Assembly (NCBI RefSeq): GCF_022348185.1
Contig: NZ_JAKRFD010000013.1
Coordinates: 62,001-126,000 of the forward strand
DNA: 64,000 nt
Direction of reading: 5' to 3'
Origin: Epibacterium sp. Ofav1-8
GTDB taxonomy: Bacteria; Pseudomonadota; Alphaproteobacteria; Rhodobacterales; Rhodobacteraceae
In this document: positions 45,799 to 54,596 of the stretch, one piece after another
Position numbering within the stretch: position 1 is the stretch's first letter
How the letters are laid out: each line of letters starts with the position of its first letter
Translations under genes and position numbers: made by a program
Notes under the pieces: model-generated
The model's input: only the letters and a program-made list of their open reading frames with translations
The model's database searches: none
Told to the model about the DNA's origin: nothing

Positions 45799-46704
45799 AT
45801 GGCACTGATGAACTCATTTGGTACAGCTACCCCGCGCAAGACCCCGATGCGTTACGGTCTTGTGAAACTGATGCTGGTGACTGCGGTCCTGTCGATGGTG
45901 GGGATCTCCGCAGCCTCGCCCCTACGCGCAGAGATTGAGCTGGTGTTTGGCACCTATGCCGCGGACAAGCCGTCGGCGACGGTGCGGAAGTACCGACCAT
46001 TTCTGACGTTTCTGGAAAATCGGATGGAAGTCCTCCTGGACGAAGACGTCACGATCCGGCTGCGTATCTCCAAGGACTACGAAACAAGCATTGTGGATCT
46101 GGCGGAAGGGCGCGTTGACTTTGCGCGCTTTGGGCCCGCGTCCTATGTCCATGCGATGGAGCGCAACCCGGGGATTTTGATCGTGGCAATGGAGTCCAAG
46201 CAGGGGGAAAAACGGTTCAAGGGCGTCATTGCGGTTCATCGCGATAGTACGATTTCCGGGCTGTCTGATCTCGCGGGGCTGTCCTTTGCCTTTGGTGATG
46301 AACTGTCCACGATCGGGCGGTATCTGGCGCAGGCGCATCTGCTGGATGTGGGTATCTCGTCGCAGGATCTGCACGGGTATGCCTATCTCGGGCGACATGA
46401 TCTGGTCGGCGAAGCTGTCGGTGCCGGCAAGTTCAGCGCAGGCGCGCTCAAGGAAAGCACGTTCAAGGAGCTGGTCGCAAAAGGTGTGCCGATCAGGGCC
46501 CTGGTCTCCTTTGACAACGTGACCAAGCCCTGGTTGGCGCGCTCCGGACTGGAAAGCCATATCCTGGACGCGATGCGCCAAGTCATGCTTTCTGCTCAGA
46601 ACGAAGAGATGGTGAAGCGCGTGTCGAAGAACGGGTTCCTGGCCGGGAGCGACGCGGATTACGACTTCGTGCGCCGTGCGATGCAGCGGAGCCGTGACTT
46701 TTGA
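45799..46704 (+). CDS. PhnD-like periplasmic phosphate/phosphonate-type binding protein
   Basis: About 301 residues with an N-terminal signal (about 15-45, ending SPLRA-EI) and a PhnD/TctC-like periplasmic fold ([37 protein letters not shown]). No ABC permease or ATPase genes are adjacent; instead its gene overlaps that of a histidine kinase by 4 bp (TTGA), so it more likely feeds a sensor than a transporter. Start ATG 45799 has TAAGGAGAG just upstream. It is divergent from the rhodanese-YidC-dikinase gene. Confidence 0.88.
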   Translation: MALMNSFGTATPRKTPMRYGLVKLMLVTAVLSMVGISAASPLRAEIELVFGTYAADKPSATVRKYRPFLTFLENRMEVLLDEDVTIRLRISKDYETSIVDLAEGRVDFARFGPASYVHAMERNPGILIVAMESKQGEKRFKGVIAVHRDSTISGLSDLAGLSFAFGDELSTIGRYLAQAHLLDVGISSQDLHGYAYLGRHDLVGEAVGAGKFSAGALKESTFKELVAKGVPIRALVSFDNVTKPWLARSGLESHILDAMRQVMLSAQNEEMVKRVSKNGFLAGSDADYDFVRRAMQRSRDF

Positions 46705-49022
46705 AAACACCGCTTCGTAGCCTGCTTCAGCGCCGGGGCATTCTGTCCCAGATCATCGTGTCGATGTCCCTCGCGGCCTTGCTGGTTGTCGTGACCGTTG
46801 GCGGTGTTGCGCGGCGCTACGAAGTACAGCGTGTCAGCGATCAGTTGGGCGAACAGGCCAATCTGACGGTCTCGTTGTTGAGCGGCTTGATGCTGGAGGC
46901 GATCATCGTCGAAGATGTCCCGGTTCTGGAAACGGGGCTGGTTGAGGCGATAACCCGCTATCCGAAAATTCTGTCGATCCACATTGAGAACAGCGAAGGC
47001 GAGATCATCGCTGAGGCGTCGAATACCGCGTCGCAGCTTGCAGACGACTATGTCATGTACGACAGGCCGGTGGCGTTTGAGGGGTTCGTCTTTGGCAGGA
47101 TGGTGGTGAAGTGGTCGACCGAAGAGGGGCAGGCACTGGTTCTGGACAAGGTCCGGCAGACCATCACCTGGACGATCCTGGCTGTTGTGTCGATGTCGCT
47201 GCTGATGCTTTATCTTGTCTACAGGCTCGCATTGAACCCGTTGCAGGTTGTGCATGCCCGGATGTCGAATGCTGTTGCCGGGGCCAAGACCGGGCATTTC
47301 CAGTTGCCGTGGTACGCCAGTCGTGAGTTTCAGGCGCTGAACGTTTCGGTTGGCGTGCTCGAGGACAGTTTTGCAGAGCGCGACGAGCGGGAGCTCGCGC
47401 TTGAACGGGCCAGGGAGCAGGCCGAGATTGCCAGCCGCGCCAAATCGGAATTCCTTGCCAACATGAGCCATGAAATCCGCACACCGATGAATGGTGTGAT
47501 TGGCATGGCCGAGGTGTTGCAGGAAACGGACCTGACGCCCGATCAGGAGATGTATACCGAGACGATCGTGAAATCGGGCAATGCGTTGCTGACGATCATA
47601 AACGATATCCTCAATTTTTCTAAAATTGAGGCGGGCAAGCTGGAACTGAACCAGGCAACGTTCAATCTGCGAACGGTCCTTGAGGATGTGGTGACGCTCC
47701 TCGCCCCGAAGGCCGCGGAGAAGTGGGTTCAGCTGACGTTGCGCTATGATCCGGACCTTCCAGAATACTATGAGGGGGATGCCGGGCGTATCCGGCAGAT
47801 CGTGACAAATGTTGTCGGAAACGCGGTCAAGTTCACCTCCCAGGGCTCCGTGCACATTGATGTCACAGGGGCGACCCTTGGGGAGCTGACGCAGCTGCGG
47901 ATGGCCGTGAGCGACACAGGCATTGGCATCCCCGCGGACAAGCTGGATCGCATTTTCCACGCGTTTGAGCAGGCGGATGGGGCGGCGACCCGAAGCTTCG
48001 AGGGCACCGGCCTCGGGCTGGCGATTTCGACGCGCTTGTTGCAACTGATGAAGGGCCGCATTCACGTCACCTCGACCGAAGGCAAAGGATCCGTCTTCAG
48101 TATCGACCTGACGTTGCCGACCAGTGATCGTGCGCCGATCACGTTTCAGCCGGATCAACCGGTATCCGGTTTGCATGCGCTGGTGGTCGATGATCTGGAA
48201 CTGAATCGCCGAATTCTTGGTGAGCGGTTGCGGGCTTGGGGGGTGCGGGTCAGTGAAGCGGATTCAGCTGTCGAAACCATGCTGCGCTTGGATGAGATGC
48301 GGGACGTCTCCGATCTCTGCGATCTCATCTTCCTCGATTTCAACATGCCGGATTGCGACGGGTACGAACTGGCGCGGCGTATTCGCTCCGTGCCAAATCT
48401 CGGGCGGTTGCCGATCATCATGCTCTCCTCTGTCGATCCGGCGCTGTCGCCGCAGATGCTTGCGGAGATAGGGAACTGTCAGCAGGTTCTGAAACCTGTC
48501 CGCGCCGATCAGTTGCGAAAGGTCGTGAGCCGCGCGCTTGGGGAAACTGAACCCACTGCCAGCGCTTCCGTCGCGCCATTGACGGGGGCTCCGGTTCTGC
48601 CTGCCCCCATTCGGGTTTTGATGGCCGAGGACAACCGCACCAACCAGGTGGTCGTCACGCGGATGCTGAAGAATGTGGACGTGGACGTCAGAATTGCCAC
48701 CAATGGGTTGGAGGCGGTCACCATGTACCGCGACGCGCAGCCAGATCTCGTGCTGATGGATATGATGATGCCGATAAAGGACGGTCTGGAGGCGACCGAG
48801 GAAATCCGTACGATCGAGCAGGAGGCGTCCCTGCGGCGCGTGCCGATTATCGCGCTGACTGCCAATGCGTTGCAAAGCCACGAAGCGGCCTGCCGTGCGG
48901 TCGGAATGGATGACTTTCTGAGCAAGCCCATTCGCAAGCAGGCTTTGCTTGACACGCTGCACAAATGGACGGTCACGCCAGGTGTGCCCGCGCAAACTGG
49001 CAGCGCTGAGCAGGAAACCTAG
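46701..49022 (+). CDS. Hybrid sensor histidine kinase with two receiver domains
   Basis: 773 residues starting with TTG inside the upstream stop. Membrane helices at about 12-35 and 154-177 enclose a periplasmic sensor domain of roughly 120 residues. Then come HisKA with [13 protein letters not shown] (phospho-His), HATPase with [19 protein letters not shown] and GTGLGLAIS, receiver 1 ([15 protein letters not shown]) and receiver 2 ([16 protein letters not shown]), both with their acceptor Asp. There is no Hpt domain and no separate DNA-binding regulator nearby. Coupling to the binding-protein gene suggests a two-part periplasmic sensor of the TorT/TorS or LuxP/LuxQ kind. Confidence 0.93.
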   Translation: MKTPLRSLLQRRGILSQIIVSMSLAALLVVVTVGGVARRYEVQRVSDQLGEQANLTVSLLSGLMLEAIIVEDVPVLETGLVEAITRYPKILSIHIENSEGEIIAEASNTASQLADDYVMYDRPVAFEGFVFGRMVVKWSTEEGQALVLDKVRQTITWTILAVVSMSLLMLYLVYRLALNPLQVVHARMSNAVAGAKTGHFQLPWYASREFQALNVSVGVLEDSFAERDERELALERAREQAEIASRAKSEFLANMSHEIRTPMNGVIGMAEVLQETDLTPDQEMYTETIVKSGNALLTIINDILNFSKIEAGKLELNQATFNLRTVLEDVVTLLAPKAAEKWVQLTLRYDPDLPEYYEGDAGRIRQIVTNVVGNAVKFTSQGSVHIDVTGATLGELTQLRMAVSDTGIGIPADKLDRIFHAFEQADGAATRSFEGTGLGLAISTRLLQLMKGRIHVTSTEGKGSVFSIDLTLPTSDRAPITFQPDQPVSGLHALVVDDLELNRRILGERLRAWGVRVSEADSAVETMLRLDEMRDVSDLCDLIFLDFNMPDCDGYELARRIRSVPNLGRLPIIMLSSVDPALSPQMLAEIGNCQQVLKPVRADQLRKVVSRALGETEPTASASVAPLTGAPVLPAPIRVLMAEDNRTNQVVVTRMLKNVDVDVRIATNGLEAVTMYRDAQPDLVLMDMMMPIKDGLEATEEIRTIEQEASLRRVPIIALTANALQSHEAACRAVGMDDFLSKPIRKQALLDTLHKWTVTPGVPAQTGSAEQET

Positions 49023-49062
49023 GGCTTGGACAGCCTGGGGGCATCACCCCGCAACACCATGT

Positions 49063-49869
49063 TCAGCGTCGTGGCCAGAACGGCAGGAGCCGCAGCACGC
49101 TGACACCAACGAACAAGCCGGTTCCACAGCTGACGATGGTTGGGCCGGTTGGTGTATCCAGGCCGAAAGAAAGGTAAAGCCCCCCCAACACCGACATCAC
49201 GCCGATCAGGGTTGCGAGCAGGGCCATACGCTCCGGCGTGTTTGCAAAGGGGCGTGCTGTTGCTGCTGGAATCAGAAGCATGGCGGCGATCAGCAGAACC
49301 CCCACGACCTTGATGGCCACTGCAACGACAACGGCAAGAGACAAGGTCAATATGAGCTGTTCCCGCTGTGGCAAAATGCCGGACGCGCGGGCCAGCTCGG
49401 GGTTCAGCGTGGCGGTCAAAAGGGACGACCAACGCCACCACAGGAGCACCAGAACGAGACAGGCCCCCAGCCAGACGACGGCAATATCGATCCGCGACAC
49501 CGCCAGAATATCGCCGAACAGATATGCCATGAGATCAACGCGCACCCCGTGCAGAAATGACACCGCAACCAGACCGAGCGCGAGTGCGCTATGTGCCATG
49601 ACACCGAGCAGTGTATCCATCGCATAGCCGCGCCCGCTGAGCAGTGTGATGCTGCCTGCCATCAGCAGCGCTGTCGCCATCACGCCGCCAAAGATGGACA
49701 CATCAAATGCCAACGCCAATGCCACACCAAGTATCGACGCGTGGGCGGTTGCATCTCCAAAATAGGCCATCTTGCGCCAAACGACGAAGCAGCCAAGCGG
49801 GGCGGCCGCAAGCGCGACACCAATGCCGGCCAAGGCGGCACGGATGATAAAGTCATCGAGAAAACTCAT
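49063..49869 (-). CDS. znuB: Zinc ABC transporter permease ZnuB
   Basis: 268-residue inner-membrane permease of the ABC-3 (zinc/manganese) family with about eight helices; RKMAYFGDATAHASILGVALA and the conserved GVLLIAAMLLIPAATAR segment are clear. It imports Zn2+ delivered by ZnuA. The start at MSFLDDF (49869) overlaps the znuC stop as ATGA; the upstream in-frame ATG at 49908 would lie deep inside znuC. Confidence 0.95.
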   Translation of the reverse strand: MSFLDDFIIRAALAGIGVALAAAPLGCFVVWRKMAYFGDATAHASILGVALALAFDVSIFGGVMATALLMAGSITLLSGRGYAMDTLLGVMAHSALALGLVAVSFLHGVRVDLMAYLFGDILAVSRIDIAVVWLGACLVLVLLWWRWSSLLTATLNPELARASGILPQREQLILTLSLAVVVAVAIKVVGVLLIAAMLLIPAATARPFANTPERMALLATLIGVMSVLGGLYLSFGLDTPTGPTIVSCGTGLFVGVSVLRLLPFWPRR

Positions 49870-50615
49870 GCAGAACTCTGTCCATCGGAGCTGTGGTCCT
49901 GGACGCAATCGTGGCTATGATCGTGCTCGTGACGATAAAGCGCCAGGGTACCTTGGGTATCGGTTCCAAAGAGGGCGCGATACTCCGGTGCGCTTGCCAC
50001 TTGGGCGGGCGCACCTTCGCAACATACGTGTCCATTCAGACAAATGACACGATCCGACGCCGCCATGACCACATGCAACTCATGGCTGACCATCAGGATC
50101 GCACATCCGAGTTCGGTGCGGACCTCTTCGATTTTCTGGTAGAAACTGGCCGATCCTTGTTGATCCAGCCCTTGTGTTGCTTCGTCCAGGATCAACAAAT
50201 CCGGACGGGACAAGAGGGCGCGCGCCAGGAGAACGCGCTGGGTCTGGCCGCCGGACAATCCGGTCATCTGGCGATCATAAAGCCCCGGCACTCCCGCTTC
50301 GGCAAGTGCGCTGTGGGCTTCGGCGTCATCGACACGCCGAGGAAGGCTGAGAAACCGGCGTACCGTCAACGGCAGGGTCGGGTCGATGTGCAGTTTTTGC
50401 GGCACATAGCCGATGCGCAGATCCGGTGCTTTTTCAATGGCACCGCCGCTCAGCCCCAACGCGCCGATAATCGTGCGGAGCAGGGTTGATTTCCCTGACC
50501 CGTTCGGCCCCAGAACGGTGACAATTTCGCCCTTGTTGATATGAAAATCTATGTTGCGCAGTACCGGTGCTCCGCTGTGCCGGATTGTCGCATTCGTAAT
50601 CGTGACGAGACGCAT
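49866..50615 (-). CDS. znuC: Zinc ABC transporter ATPase ZnuC
   Basis: 249-residue ATPase with Walker A GPNGSGKST near 36-44, signature LSGGQTQRVLLARAL and Walker B LLILDEATQG. The C-terminus ends with a His-rich stretch (YRHEHDHSHD) typical of zinc-handling proteins. It lies 4 bp downstream of zur and overlaps znuB by 4 bp: one zur-znuC-znuB operon. Confidence 0.96.
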   Translation of the reverse strand: MRLVTITNATIRHSGAPVLRNIDFHINKGEIVTVLGPNGSGKSTLLRTIIGALGLSGGAIEKAPDLRIGYVPQKLHIDPTLPLTVRRFLSLPRRVDDAEAHSALAEAGVPGLYDRQMTGLSGGQTQRVLLARALLSRPDLLILDEATQGLDQQGSASFYQKIEEVRTELGCAILMVSHELHVVMAASDRVICLNGHVCCEGAPAQVASAPEYRALFGTDTQGTLALYRHEHDHSHDCVQDHSSDGQSSA

Positions 50616-50619
50616 TTAC

Positions 50620-51090
50620 TCAGTCCTGGCAGCGCGGGCAAAGGCCTTCGGCCTCCACCACAGTGCGTTCTATCAAGAAACCGGCTGCACGGGCAGCATC
50701 TCCCAATTGCCCTTGCATCGGTTGCCGCTGCGCCTCGGCGACGCTGTCGCATTTGCGGCAAATCATGAACACCGGGGTATGGGTCTCGCCGGGGTGCATA
50801 CAGGCAATGAACGCGTTCAGGCGTTCAATCTTGTGCACAAACCCATGTTTGACCAGGAACTCCAGAGCGCGATAGGCCACCGGGGGCTGAGATCCCAGCC
50901 CTTCGTCGCGCAAATATTCTAGAATTTCATAAGCGCCGAGGGCGCGGTGCTGTTGCAGGAGGATCTCCAGGGTGCGGCGGCGCACAGGCGTGAATTGCAG
51001 CCGTTTTTCCCGGCAGTAGGTTTCGACTGCGGAAAGGCCGCCCGTGATACAGCGGGAATGGTCATGCGAAACAAAGCCAACGCTGTCCAT
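50620..51090 (-). CDS. zur: Zinc uptake regulator Zur (Fur family)
   Basis: 156-residue Fur-family repressor. The winged helix covers about 20-85 (FTPVRRRTLEILLQQHRALGAYEI) and metal sites are seen in the dimerisation half (MICRKC and the final CPRCQD, the structural Zn site). Context with znuABC makes Zur much more likely than Fur or PerR. It should repress both znuA and its own operon through the palindromes in the divergent gap. Confidence 0.94.
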   Translation of the reverse strand: MDSVGFVSHDHSRCITGGLSAVETYCREKRLQFTPVRRRTLEILLQQHRALGAYEILEYLRDEGLGSQPPVAYRALEFLVKHGFVHKIERLNAFIACMHPGETHTPVFMICRKCDSVAEAQRQPMQGQLGDAARAAGFLIERTVVEAEGLCPRCQD

Positions 51091-51127
51091 GGAGCCTCCG
51101 TTACGTTGCTGCGGATTTGGGATTGAT

Positions 51128-51139
51128 ATGTTACAACAT
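51128..51139. promoter_or_regulatory. Zur-box-like palindrome A
   Basis: ATGTTACAACAT (with flanking GAT..GAC) is a near-perfect palindrome in the 103-bp gap between zur and znuA, matching the general look of alphaproteobacterial Zur sites (TGTTATAACAT type). It is nearer zur. Confidence 0.65.
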
Positions 51140-51162
51140 GACGTTTATCAAGTCGTGTGTTG

Positions 51163-51175
51163 GTTATGATATAAC
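51163..51175. promoter_or_regulatory. Zur-box-like palindrome B
   Basis: GTTATGATATAAC, 5-bp half-sites around a GAT centre, lies 18 bp upstream of the znuA start codon, so binding would block znuA transcription or initiation. The ribosome site TTAGGAG follows. Confidence 0.65.
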
Positions 51176-51193
51176 AGTCGCTTAGGAGCCGCT

Positions 51194-52285
51194 ATGCTGC
51201 CCAAATCTCTGACATCCGCTGTGGCACTTTCCATATTGGCATTTCCGGTCGCAGCCGACGCGCCGAAGGTGGTGACCGATATCGCTCCGATCCAGGGTCT
51301 TGTCGCCCGAGTGATGGCCGGAGTGGGGGAGCCTGCGGTTCTTGTGCCCCCGGGAGCATCGCCCCATGGCTACAGCCTGCGCCCGTCAAATGCGCGAGAT
51401 CTGTCGAACGCGGACGCGGTGTTCTGGGTTGGTGAGGCGCTTGCGCCCTGGTTGGAGGAGCCGATCACCCAATTGACTGATGGCGTCAATGTGGTCTCTC
51501 TTCTGGACGCCCCGGGCACCATGCGTCTCGACTTTCGGCAGGGGGCGGTGTTCGCTCCCGCGGTGATGGAAGGGTCGCATGAACATGACGAAGAGCATCA
51601 CGACCATGATCACGAGGCTGGTCACGATGGGCACGATCATAGCGAGCATGCACATGGTGATCACGATGACCACGATCACGGTGACCACGGGCACGACCAT
51701 GATGATCATGGGGATCACGACCATGATGCGCATGCCGAGCATGATCATTCGCATCATGACCATGCACATGACGGAGTCGATCCCCATGCCTGGCTGTCAC
51801 CTGAAAATGGCAAGCACTGGCTGGCGCTGATCGCAGAGGAACTCTCACAGGTTGATCCCGAGAATGCGTCCATTTACGAGACGAATGCACTCGAAGGGCA
51901 GGCAGAGATCGATCAGATTGTCGCTGATCTGAATGGACAATTGGCCGGTCAGAACGGTCAGTTTGTCGTCTTTCATGATGCATTTCAGTACTTCGAGCAA
52001 GGATTTGGGCTGAAGTCCCTGGGCGCGATTTCACTCGGTGATGCGTCTGATCCCAGCGTCTCGCGTATCGCTGAAATCCGCAACGCTGTCGATGAGGCCG
52101 GGGTGACCTGTGTCTTCTCGGAGCCTCAGTTCAATCCTGGGCTTGTACGGACCGTGACCGAAGGAACCGATGTGTCCTCCTATGTCATCGATCCATTGGG
52201 AATGGATATCGAAACGGGAAAGACCTTTTACGCGGATCTTCTCAAGCAGACCGGCGCGGCGTTCGTGGCCTGTCTCGGCGACTGA
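51194..52285 (+). CDS. znuA: Zinc ABC transporter binding protein ZnuA
   Basis: 363 residues, periplasmic, with a signal peptide (about 1-21, FPVAADA). The metal ligands are in GASPHGYSLRP, VDPHAWLSP and FHDAFQYF. A very long His/Asp-rich loop (about 127-195, dozens of His in HDHDH-type runs) sits at the usual place and acts as a zinc chaperone or sensor loop. Divergent from zur-znuCB; expected to be induced by zinc shortage. Confidence 0.96.
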   Translation: MLPKSLTSAVALSILAFPVAADAPKVVTDIAPIQGLVARVMAGVGEPAVLVPPGASPHGYSLRPSNARDLSNADAVFWVGEALAPWLEEPITQLTDGVNVVSLLDAPGTMRLDFRQGAVFAPAVMEGSHEHDEEHHDHDHEAGHDGHDHSEHAHGDHDDHDHGDHGHDHDDHGDHDHDAHAEHDHSHHDHAHDGVDPHAWLSPENGKHWLALIAEELSQVDPENASIYETNALEGQAEIDQIVADLNGQLAGQNGQFVVFHDAFQYFEQGFGLKSLGAISLGDASDPSVSRIAEIRNAVDEAGVTCVFSEPQFNPGLVRTVTEGTDVSSYVIDPLGMDIETGKTFYADLLKQTGAAFVACLGD

Positions 52286-52392
52286 GCGGTATCAAATCAA
52301 ATCGCCGGCAATTGCCGCGGAGCTCTACGCGTCGTTGCCCGACTTCGCTGTGTCGGCCGCTTAGGCGCCGCGCGAGCGAGGTACTGATTTGC

Positions 52393-52433
52393 GGATCGGA
52401 GCGGCAGAAAAATCTGCCACTCCGATCCTTTTT
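52393..52433 (+). terminator. Strong intrinsic terminator after znuA
   Basis: A 16-bp stem with one C/A mismatch (arms GGATCGGAG..GGCAGA and complement), AAAA-type loop and TTTTT tail lies about 110 bp after the znuA stop. The rest of the 205-bp gap between znuA and the chemotaxis genes shows no gene. Confidence 0.9.
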
Positions 52434-52490
52434 GGTGTTTTCAGCGTTCGAACTCTTGGGCAACGCCAAGAGCAATGCGCTGTCGCAGCC

Positions 52491-52820
52491 TCAGATCTCA
52501 AAAAGCTCCTGCTTTTCGCGCAACCTGTCCCGTAGCTTTTGAAGCGTGACACTTTCGGTCGCCTGATCGATATTGGTGCAGTCTTCGGTGCCGACTTGTT
52601 CACGTAGCTTGTCAAAGAAAACGGACAGTCCACCAAGTGTTTGCGATATCAGGTCAAAATCCTGAAGCTCGCGAATTTCTGCACTTGTGGGAGGAGTACG
52701 GCGTTCCACTATGGTTAATACAGTATCTTCCAGCTGCTGAATCTGGCTTTGCAGCTGGCGCATTTCTCGCGCCGAATTCGCATATACCGTATCGAGCGGT
52801 TTAGAAGATTTATCAGCCAT
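52491..52820 (-). CDS. Small coiled-coil protein at the end of the che operon, function unknown
   Basis: 109 residues, soluble and strongly helical: MRQLQSQIQQLEDTVLTIVERR and LQKLRDRLREKQELFE look like coiled coils flanking a loop. I do not recognise a family. It is 1 bp downstream of cheY and last in the chemotaxis operon, so a role with CheY (scaffold or phosphatase helper in place of CheZ, which is not seen) is a guess. Confidence 0.75.
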   Translation of the reverse strand: MADKSSKPLDTVYANSAREMRQLQSQIQQLEDTVLTIVERRTPPTSAEIRELQDFDLISQTLGGLSVFFDKLREQVGTEDCTNIDQATESVTLQKLRDRLREKQELFEI

Positions 52821-52821
52821 A

Positions 52822-53208
52822 TTACAAACGTCCCACGACCTGCTCGATGGCCTGTCGCATCGACGCCACTGTGAACGGTTTGCGGATGATGTTGTTCAAG
52901 CCAAGTTTTTTGCCGACCTCGATCATCTCGGGAGTGGGTTTGCCGGTTACAAGGATGAAGCCGATCCGTTGTGTCGCAGCGTTGCCACGAACGGCTTGGA
53001 GCAAACCCAACCCGTCCATTCCCGGCATGTTGTAGTCGGACAGCACCAAGTGAACCGGATTTGTTGCCAGTTTTTGGAACGCTGATTGTCCATTGTTTTC
53101 GACAAGGTAGTTCTTGACACCAAGTTCATCGAGACACTGGGTTAGAATTCCTCGGCTGGTCGACATATCGTCGACGACCATCACGCGCAGGGAGTCTTTC
53201 AAGCTCAT
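52822..53208 (-). CDS. cheY: Chemotaxis response regulator CheY, copy 1
   Basis: 128-residue stand-alone receiver. Acidic pocket Asp13/Asp14, acceptor Asp58 in LSDYNMPGMDG, Thr in LVTGK and Lys110 in RKPF are all present, so it should be phosphorylated by CheA and act on the flagellar switch or as a phosphate sink. The ending TVASMRQAIEQVVGRL matches motility CheYs. It follows cheR after 45 bp. Confidence 0.93.
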   Translation of the reverse strand: MSLKDSLRVMVVDDMSTSRGILTQCLDELGVKNYLVENNGQSAFQKLATNPVHLVLSDYNMPGMDGLGLLQAVRGNAATQRIGFILVTGKPTPEMIEVGKKLGLNNIIRKPFTVASMRQAIEQVVGRL

Positions 53209-53253
53209 TGTTTATTCCTCGTGTTCTCGTCGTGGCTAACCGTGAGTGCGTTT

Positions 53254-54111
53254 TTAGCCAGGCGTGTTGACATAAGTAGTAATGCCGACGGTTTTCAGAT
53301 GTTGCGCAGCGGGCCCTGACATGCGCTCGGAGTGACCGATGAAGAGATACCCGCCCGGAGTCAGCGATTTCTGGAAGGCTTGCCAAACCTTCTGCTGTGT
53401 CGGGTTGTCGAAGTAGATCGCGACGTTGCGGCAGAAGATTGCATCGAACTTGCCCTTGAACGGGAAGGGTTGGATCAGGTTCAGCACCCCAAACGTCACT
53501 TTATTGCGTAGATGCTGCGGCACACGACCGGTATTGGCCTTGTCACCCGCCTCCAGTTGCATCTTGTATTCCTTTGGAATGCCTTCGAAATCCTCCAGCG
53601 GATACTGGCCCACTTCGGCGGTGCGTACGACCACTGGGTCAATATCGGTGCCCAGGATCTTGATGTCGTAACGATCCGCATCGGGGCACATCCCGTGCAA
53701 GACGGAAGCAATCGTGTAAGGTTCCTGTCCGATCGAACATCCCGCAGACCAGATCCGAACGCGACCGCCTTTCTTCGCACGTTCGATCAGCGGCGGCAGA
53801 ACATCCTTGCGCAGCGTTTCGAAGTGGTGTGGTTCGCGGAAGAACTGCGTGACATTGGTCGTAAGCAACGACAGCAACTCACTGCGTTCCTGCTCGGCAT
53901 TGGGCCCCTCCAGCCGCTTCAAGTAGTCCTTGAACGCGCGGATGTTCTGCTTTCTCAACTTGCGCGACAAGCGAGAAGAGACCAGGGGCTTCTTGCTGGG
54001 CGACATGGCCAGGCCAAAATGCTTGTAAGCAAATTGTGCAATGGCCTCAAAGTCCTGATCTGACAGGACAATGCCGCTATCTAGGGGTTCGATGGGACCA
54101 GCGATACTCAC
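53254..54111 (-). CDS. cheR: Chemotaxis receptor methyltransferase CheR
   Basis: 285 residues. The N-terminal helical domain (FAYKHFGLAMSPSKKPLVSSRL) precedes the SAM-binding domain with WSAGCSIGQEPYTIA and the CRNVAIYFD motif. It methylates glutamates of chemoreceptors. It overlaps cheW by 4 bp; no receptor gene is in the window. Confidence 0.95.
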   Translation of the reverse strand: MSIAGPIEPLDSGIVLSDQDFEAIAQFAYKHFGLAMSPSKKPLVSSRLSRKLRKQNIRAFKDYLKRLEGPNAEQERSELLSLLTTNVTQFFREPHHFETLRKDVLPPLIERAKKGGRVRIWSAGCSIGQEPYTIASVLHGMCPDADRYDIKILGTDIDPVVVRTAEVGQYPLEDFEGIPKEYKMQLEAGDKANTGRVPQHLRNKVTFGVLNLIQPFPFKGKFDAIFCRNVAIYFDNPTQQKVWQAFQKSLTPGGYLFIGHSERMSGPAAQHLKTVGITTYVNTPG

Positions 54112-54596
54112 GAGAGGCCTTGCTCCGGTGCAGAAATGACTGCGTCGAGGTTGATGATGCGCACCATGGTGTCGTCGTGAGAGATGATACCCTGAATATA
54201 CTCCATGGTGTAACGGCTATCGACAGGAGGCGTGTCCTGGATCTCTTCCGGATTGATCGAGATGATCTCGGACACGGATTCCGCCAGGAGGCCAACAGGT
54301 TTGCCATGGACCGCAACCACGATGACGACATTGCGCTCGCTGGCTTCGGTCTGTTGCAAACCGAACCGTGCCGACAGGTCGTAGATCGGAATCACGGCGC
54401 CCCGCAGGTTCATTACCCCGAGAACATCCATGGGCGCGTGCGGCAGGATGGTAACCGGTGCCCAGCGACGGATCTCCCGGATCTGGGTGATCTTCAGGCA
54501 GAACGCCTGACCTGCGACGGTGAAGCTGACAAACTCGCTCTGCTGAGCATGTTTGACCTCCTGGTCGCCAATTTTAACTTCAGCTTGCGATTGCAT
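54108..54596 (-). CDS. cheW: Chemotaxis coupling protein CheW
   Basis: 162-residue SH3-like coupling protein that joins receptors to CheA. FVSFTVAGQAFCLKITQIREI, RGAVIPIYDLSARFGL and VSEIISI are the expected segments. It overlaps cheA by 17 bp and cheR by 4 bp. Confidence 0.95.
   Translation of the reverse strand: MQSQAEVKIGDQEVKHAQQSEFVSFTVAGQAFCLKITQIREIRRWAPVTILPHAPMDVLGVMNLRGAVIPIYDLSARFGLQQTEASERNVVIVVAVHGKPVGLLAESVSEIISINPEEIQDTPPVDSRYTMEYIQGIISHDDTMVRIINLDAVISAPEQGLS

Noticed and set aside
51386-51787. Met/Val/Ile-rich minus-strand frame that looks like a membrane protein
   Set aside because: It is the reverse complement of the His/Asp-rich loop of znuA; the hydrophobic look is a by-product of that repeat.
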